This document shows, piece by piece, positions 60,284-64,000 of a stretch of 64,000 nt of DNA. The position numbers and the translations under genes are program-made. The stretch's first letter is position 1. The number at the start of each line of letters is the position of its first letter. The notes under the pieces are model-generated. The model saw only the letters and a list, made by a program, of their open reading frames with translations, did no database searches and was not told the DNA's origin. The DNA is taken from contig NZ_VFME01000001.1 in NCBI RefSeq assembly GCF_006714895.1, forward strand, positions 3,100,001-3,164,000. The letters run 5' to 3'. The DNA comes from Gramella sp. Hel_I_59. Its GTDB lineage: Bacteria; Bacteroidota; Bacteroidia; Flavobacteriales; Flavobacteriaceae.

Positions 60284-63109
60284 ATGGCCGATCAAAAACG
60301 CCTTTTTTTACTGGACGCATACGCATTAATTTTCCGAGGATATTATGCTTTTATCAAAAACCCTCGAATTAATTCCAAAGGTTTTAATACCTCTGCGATC
60401 ATGGGATTTACAAATTCTCTTTTTGATGTTATAAGAAGAGAAAAACCAGATCATTTAGCGGTTTGTTTCGATAAGGATGGCAGTGAAGCCAGAACTGAAA
60501 TGTTTTCAGACTATAAAGCGAACAGGGATGAAACTCCTGAACCTATACGTGAATCCATCCCCGTAATACAGGAAATTCTTCGCGCCATGCATATTCCAGT
60601 AGTGGAATGTGCCGGAATGGAAGCAGATGATATCATTGGAACTCTCGCCAAGCAGGCAGAAAAGGAGAACTATAAGGTATATATGGTGACTCCAGACAAG
60701 GATTTCGCTCAGCTGGTTTCAGAAAATATCTTTATGTATCGTCCTGCCAGAATGGGAAATGGGATTGAGATCTGGGGAATACCTGAAGTTCAGAAGAAAT
60801 TTGAGGTGGAACGTCCGGAGCAGGTGATCGATTTCCTCGGAATGATGGGCGACTCCGTCGATAATATTCCAGGACTTCCAGGAGTTGGTGAAAAAACTGC
60901 TAAGAAGTTTCTGAAGAAATACGGAAGCATGGAAGGTTTACTGGCAAATACCGATGACCTAAAAGGCAAGATGAAGGAAAAGGTGATCGAAAATGCTGAA
61001 TTAGGGCGATTATCCAAAAAGCTGGCGACCATATTTATTGATTGCGATGTAAAGTTTCATGCTGAAGATTACGAACTTTCCAAGCCAGATGGTGACAAAG
61101 TACAGGAGATCTTCGAAGACCTTGAATTCAGAAGATTGAAAGATCAGTTTTTAAAATTATTTTCTGGAGAAGAAGAGAGCACCCCTACGCAGGTGAGCAA
61201 TTCGCCTTCAGCAAAACAAAATGCACAAACCGCTGGCGCTGGACAGTTTTCATTATTTGGAGGTGATGGCGAAGAGATCGAACGAACATCATCGAGAACA
61301 AATCTGGCTGATACTCCGCATTTTTACCAGTTGCTTGAAACAGAAATGGCACAAAAGCTATTTTTCGAACGACTGCTTATGCAGAAAAGTGTTTGTTTCG
61401 ATACTGAAACCACTGGATTGAACCCACTGGATGCAGAATTAGTAGGAATTGCTTTTTCCTGGGAAACTGGGAAAGGCTACTATCTTCCATTTCCGGAGGA
61501 ACGCGAGAAAGCACAGGAATTGATAGAAAAAATACGTCCTTTCTTTGAAAATGAGTCTATAGAAAAGATAGGTCAGAATCTTAAATATGATATCAAGGTT
61601 CTTGACAAATATAATATCGAGGTGAAATCTCCGATCTTTGATACTATGATCGCGCATTATCTTATCAATCCAGATATGCGTCATAATATGGATGTTCTGG
61701 CAGAAACATACCTTAATTACACTCCGCAGCCAATTACCGAACTTATTGGAAAGAAAGGTAAGAATCAAAAAAGCATGCGTGATGTGGATCTGAAATCTCA
61801 AACTGAATACGGAGTAGAAGATGCCGATATCACTTTTCAGCTAAAAACGCTTTTCGAGAAAGAACTGGAAGATGCAAACACGAGAAAATTATTCAATGAA
61901 ATTGAAATTCCACTGGTAGAAGTACTGGCAGATATGGAACTGGAAGGAATCAAACTGGACGAAAATTACCTGCAATCCCTTTCCGAAGCATTAACCAATG
62001 CCATTAAAGATCTGCAAACCAAGATCTACGAGGAAGCAGGAGAAGAATTCCTGATAAGTTCACCAAAACAACTAGGCATCATCCTTTTTGAAAAACTGGA
62101 ACTTTCCAAGAAACCTAAGAAAACGAAAACGGGTCAATACAGCACCAGTGAGGACGTACTTTCCGTTTTAGCTGAAGAGAACCCGATCGTTCAACATGTT
62201 CTGGATTACCGCGGACTCGTAAAATTGCAGAATACTTATGTGGATGCGCTTCCAAATCAGGTAGAAAAAACGACCGGTCGTGTGCATACCGAATATATGC
62301 AAACCATTGCAGCTACCGGAAGACTGAGTTCCAACAACCCGAATTTACAGAACATCCCGATAAGAACAGAACGGGGCAGGCAGGTTAGAAAAGCTTTTGT
62401 TCCCAGAGATGAAAATTTCGTCCTGCTTGCAGCCGATTATTCTCAGATCGAATTGCGTATTATCGCCGCTTTAAGTGACGAAGAAAACATGATCAAAGCT
62501 TTTAAAGAGGGTGAAGATATTCATGCTTCCACAGCTGCCAAGGTTTTCAATGTGCCACTGAAAGAAGTTACTCGTGAACAAAGAAGCAACGCCAAAACTG
62601 TGAATTTCGGGATCATTTACGGTGTTTCAGCGTTTGGGCTGAGCAATCAAACTTCTCTCTCTCGTAGTGAAGCGAAAGATTTGATCGACACCTATTATAA
62701 GACTTATCCCAAACTGAGTAGTTATATTGCAGACCAGGTAGAGTTTGCAAGACAGAATGGGTATGTAAGTACTGTACTGGGACGCCGACGCTATTTGAAA
62801 GATATCAATTCAAGAAACCAGGTGGTTCGTGGTGCTGCGGAAAGAAACGCGGTGAATGCACCAATTCAGGGTAGTGCAGCAGATATCATAAAACTAGCCA
62901 TGATCAACATTCATAACAAACTGAAAGCTGGAAACTATAAAACACGCATGCTGTTACAGGTTCATGATGAATTGGTATTCGACGCTCACAAAGAAGAACT
63001 GGAAGAAATGAAAACTATGATTCGAGTAGAAATGGAGAACGCCTACAAGCTGCAGGTGCCTTTAGATGTAGAAATAGGAATTGGACAGAACTGGCTGGAA
63101 GCTCACTAG
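60284..63109 (+). CDS. polA: DNA polymerase I
   Basis: A 941-residue repair and Okazaki-fragment polymerase with all three activities: a 5'-3' exonuclease (1-290; GMMGDSVDNIPGLPGVGEKTA), a 3'-5' exonuclease (around 350-530, with the Asp-x-Glu in CFDTETTGLNPL) and the polymerase (AADYSQIELRIIAAL, RSNAKTVNFGIIYG, QVHDELVFD). Nothing unusual is seen. A perfect terminator follows. Confidence 0.97.
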   Translation: MADQKRLFLLDAYALIFRGYYAFIKNPRINSKGFNTSAIMGFTNSLFDVIRREKPDHLAVCFDKDGSEARTEMFSDYKANRDETPEPIRESIPVIQEILRAMHIPVVECAGMEADDIIGTLAKQAEKENYKVYMVTPDKDFAQLVSENIFMYRPARMGNGIEIWGIPEVQKKFEVERPEQVIDFLGMMGDSVDNIPGLPGVGEKTAKKFLKKYGSMEGLLANTDDLKGKMKEKVIENAELGRLSKKLATIFIDCDVKFHAEDYELSKPDGDKVQEIFEDLEFRRLKDQFLKLFSGEEESTPTQVSNSPSAKQNAQTAGAGQFSLFGGDGEEIERTSSRTNLADTPHFYQLLETEMAQKLFFERLLMQKSVCFDTETTGLNPLDAELVGIAFSWETGKGYYLPFPEEREKAQELIEKIRPFFENESIEKIGQNLKYDIKVLDKYNIEVKSPIFDTMIAHYLINPDMRHNMDVLAETYLNYTPQPITELIGKKGKNQKSMRDVDLKSQTEYGVEDADITFQLKTLFEKELEDANTRKLFNEIEIPLVEVLADMELEGIKLDENYLQSLSEALTNAIKDLQTKIYEEAGEEFLISSPKQLGIILFEKLELSKKPKKTKTGQYSTSEDVLSVLAEENPIVQHVLDYRGLVKLQNTYVDALPNQVEKTTGRVHTEYMQTIAATGRLSSNNPNLQNIPIRTERGRQVRKAFVPRDENFVLLAADYSQIELRIIAALSDEENMIKAFKEGEDIHASTAAKVFNVPLKEVTREQRSNAKTVNFGIIYGVSAFGLSNQTSLSRSEAKDLIDTYYKTYPKLSSYIADQVEFARQNGYVSTVLGRRRYLKDINSRNQVVRGAAERNAVNAPIQGSAADIIKLAMINIHNKLKAGNYKTRMLLQVHDELVFDAHKEELEEMKTMIRVEMENAYKLQVPLDVEIGIGQNWLEAH

Positions 63110-63131
63110 AAGACAGTAAATATCTTTAACT

Positions 63132-63166
63132 AAAAAACCTCGTTAGCAGTACTAACGAGGTTTTTT
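63132..63166. terminator. Bidirectional terminator after polA
   Basis: A perfect 15-bp stem AAAAAACCTCGTTAG/CTAACGAGGTTTTTT with a 5-nt loop lies between two converging genes and serves both. Confidence 0.92.
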
Positions 63167-63194
63167 GACTAACACTATAAACTACTTCTTACTA

Positions 63195-63764
63195 TTATTT
63201 AGCTCTTGTATACTCCAGCATCAAAATTCTGATTTCAGAAGCTCTCGTATTACCGGGATCATTTACATATTGGTCTGATTCGATTTTGGTAACATCAAAA
63301 GCGAAAGTACCAGATCCAAGATCGATCGCTTTTTCATGAATAAAGGTTTCACCATTAATTGTGAGCTCCAAAACAAGCTTATTATCGCTTACATACCAAT
63401 TACCTGAATCCATTCTATCAGAAAGGCAACTAAAATCATCACCATCTCCGTCTTCGAAGGTCATCATAGCATTGTTACTTACAAACGTACTATCAGACAT
63501 AAATGTTATACTCATTGTGTTAAAACAATCAGTTTCATCCAGAAGATTTTTGCTCCCACCCGGAGTAGAGTCGAGATCAACTTCCACATCTGCCATCATT
63601 TTCGTTAGATCCCAGCTTCCAACCATATCTGCGGTAGTAACCGTGGTTGCGTTACTGAGCTTTAACTGAGACTCCTGAGAAATATCCTCTTTACTACAAC
63701 TTTGAGATAAAAATCCAGCGAGTAGGAGGCAGCAATACAATCTAACATTCAGTATTAGTTTCAT
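63195..63764 (-). CDS. Lipocalin-like lipoprotein
   Basis: 189 residues: lipoprotein signal (LYCCLLLAGFLSQSCSKED), then a beta-rich domain starting at MVGSWDLTKMM, like the DUF4923/lipocalin-like proteins common in Flavobacteriaceae. Two Cys at the centre (DETDCFNTM, DFSCLSD) could form a disulfide. Function unknown. A -7 box lies 20 bp upstream. Confidence 0.8.
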   Translation of the reverse strand: MKLILNVRLYCCLLLAGFLSQSCSKEDISQESQLKLSNATTVTTADMVGSWDLTKMMADVEVDLDSTPGGSKNLLDETDCFNTMSITFMSDSTFVSNNAMMTFEDGDGDDFSCLSDRMDSGNWYVSDNKLVLELTINGETFIHEKAIDLGSGTFAFDVTKIESDQYVNDPGNTRASEIRILMLEYTRAK

Positions 63765-63783
63765 AATATATATTTAGGGATTA

Positions 63784-63791
63784 CAAACATA
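63784..63791 (-). promoter_or_regulatory. Candidate -7 box for the lipocalin-like gene
   Basis: The minus-strand TATGTTTG matches TAnnTTTG and lies 20 bp before the ATG. Confidence 0.5.
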
Positions 63792-64000
63792 CAGCAGAAT
63801 GCTAAAAATTAAGGAATCCTTAACATCGAAAATTAACTTTAAACGCACAAAAAAGCACTTTATCGATCTAAATATCGATAGATATTCCTTTTTGAAGTCC
63901 TTTACCTACATTATGATGTATCGTTTGATAGAATTAAGCTTTAATATTTAGGTATTTTATCATACTGAAAACCAGCTGCTTTAAGTCAGATTAAATTTTG

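Overview
The window is chromosomal DNA from a marine-type member of the Bacteroidota, most likely Flavobacteriaceae. Reasons: AT-rich DNA with little Shine-Dalgarno signal, several matches to the Bacteroidota -7 box TAnnTTTG, an UpxY-type antiterminator, a carboxypeptidase-regulatory-domain TonB receptor, a DUF2723 protein and a CzcA-CzcC fusion. The genus cannot be fixed from sequence alone.

Region 1 (1-19370) is a surface-polysaccharide locus on the minus strand. It starts with the NusG-like antiterminator UpxY and runs through a UDP-sugar epimerase, CysQ, RfbA and RfbB, then manC, a duplicated DUF2061 membrane protein, cysC-cysD-cysN, gmd, a GxxExxY gene and the start of fcl, which runs off the left edge. 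It makes dTDP-, UDP- and GDP-sugars, including GDP-mannose and GDP-fucose, plus PAPS. CysQ clears the PAP by-product. This suggests a sulfated glycan, although no sulfotransferase lies in the window.

Region 2 (7427-14890) sits inside that locus on the opposite strand. It is a lasso-peptide cluster of the paeninodin type: HPr-kinase-like K, cyclase C, a 42-codon precursor A, RRE protein B1, leader peptidase B2, nucleotidyltransferase N and ABC exporter D. The predicted core is SRGGKGGDGGATNQSRS, with a Ser1-Asp8 macrolactam and a C-terminal Ser, the residue that such kinases phosphorylate. A strong terminator follows the precursor, and 1.1 kb without intact genes, holding a decayed regulator, separates K-C-A from B1-B2-N-D. 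This is the main candidate for an undescribed product.

Region 3 (about 19954-43532) is a 23.6-kb integrative mobilizable element in the 3' end of tRNA-Gln(UUG). A 22-bp direct repeat marks both ends, and CCCCCTAT arm-type repeats lie inside each end. It carries a tyrosine integrase, an HTH protein, a VapE-type helicase and a primase next to an iteron-like cluster, MobC and relaxase genes with a candidate oriT, a PD-(D/E)XK-like protein, a two-gene Gabija-like defence module, and a 12-kb metal-efflux operon (two CDF-like proteins, a P1B-4 ATPase, two Fur-family regulators, a PII-like protein, CzcB and CzcA-CzcC).

Region 4 (43517-64000) is ordinary chromosome: tRNA-Gln, a DUF2723 protein, a polysaccharide deacetylase, a thioredoxin and a metallophosphoesterase. 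A seven-gene minus-strand operon (symporter, acyl-CoA ligase, secreted hydrolase, helical protein, TonB receptor, hydrolase, 3-hydroxybutyrate dehydrogenase) looks like a pathway for 3-hydroxybutyrate or its oligomers. A Tat-exported asparaginase, DNA polymerase I and a small lipoprotein follow.
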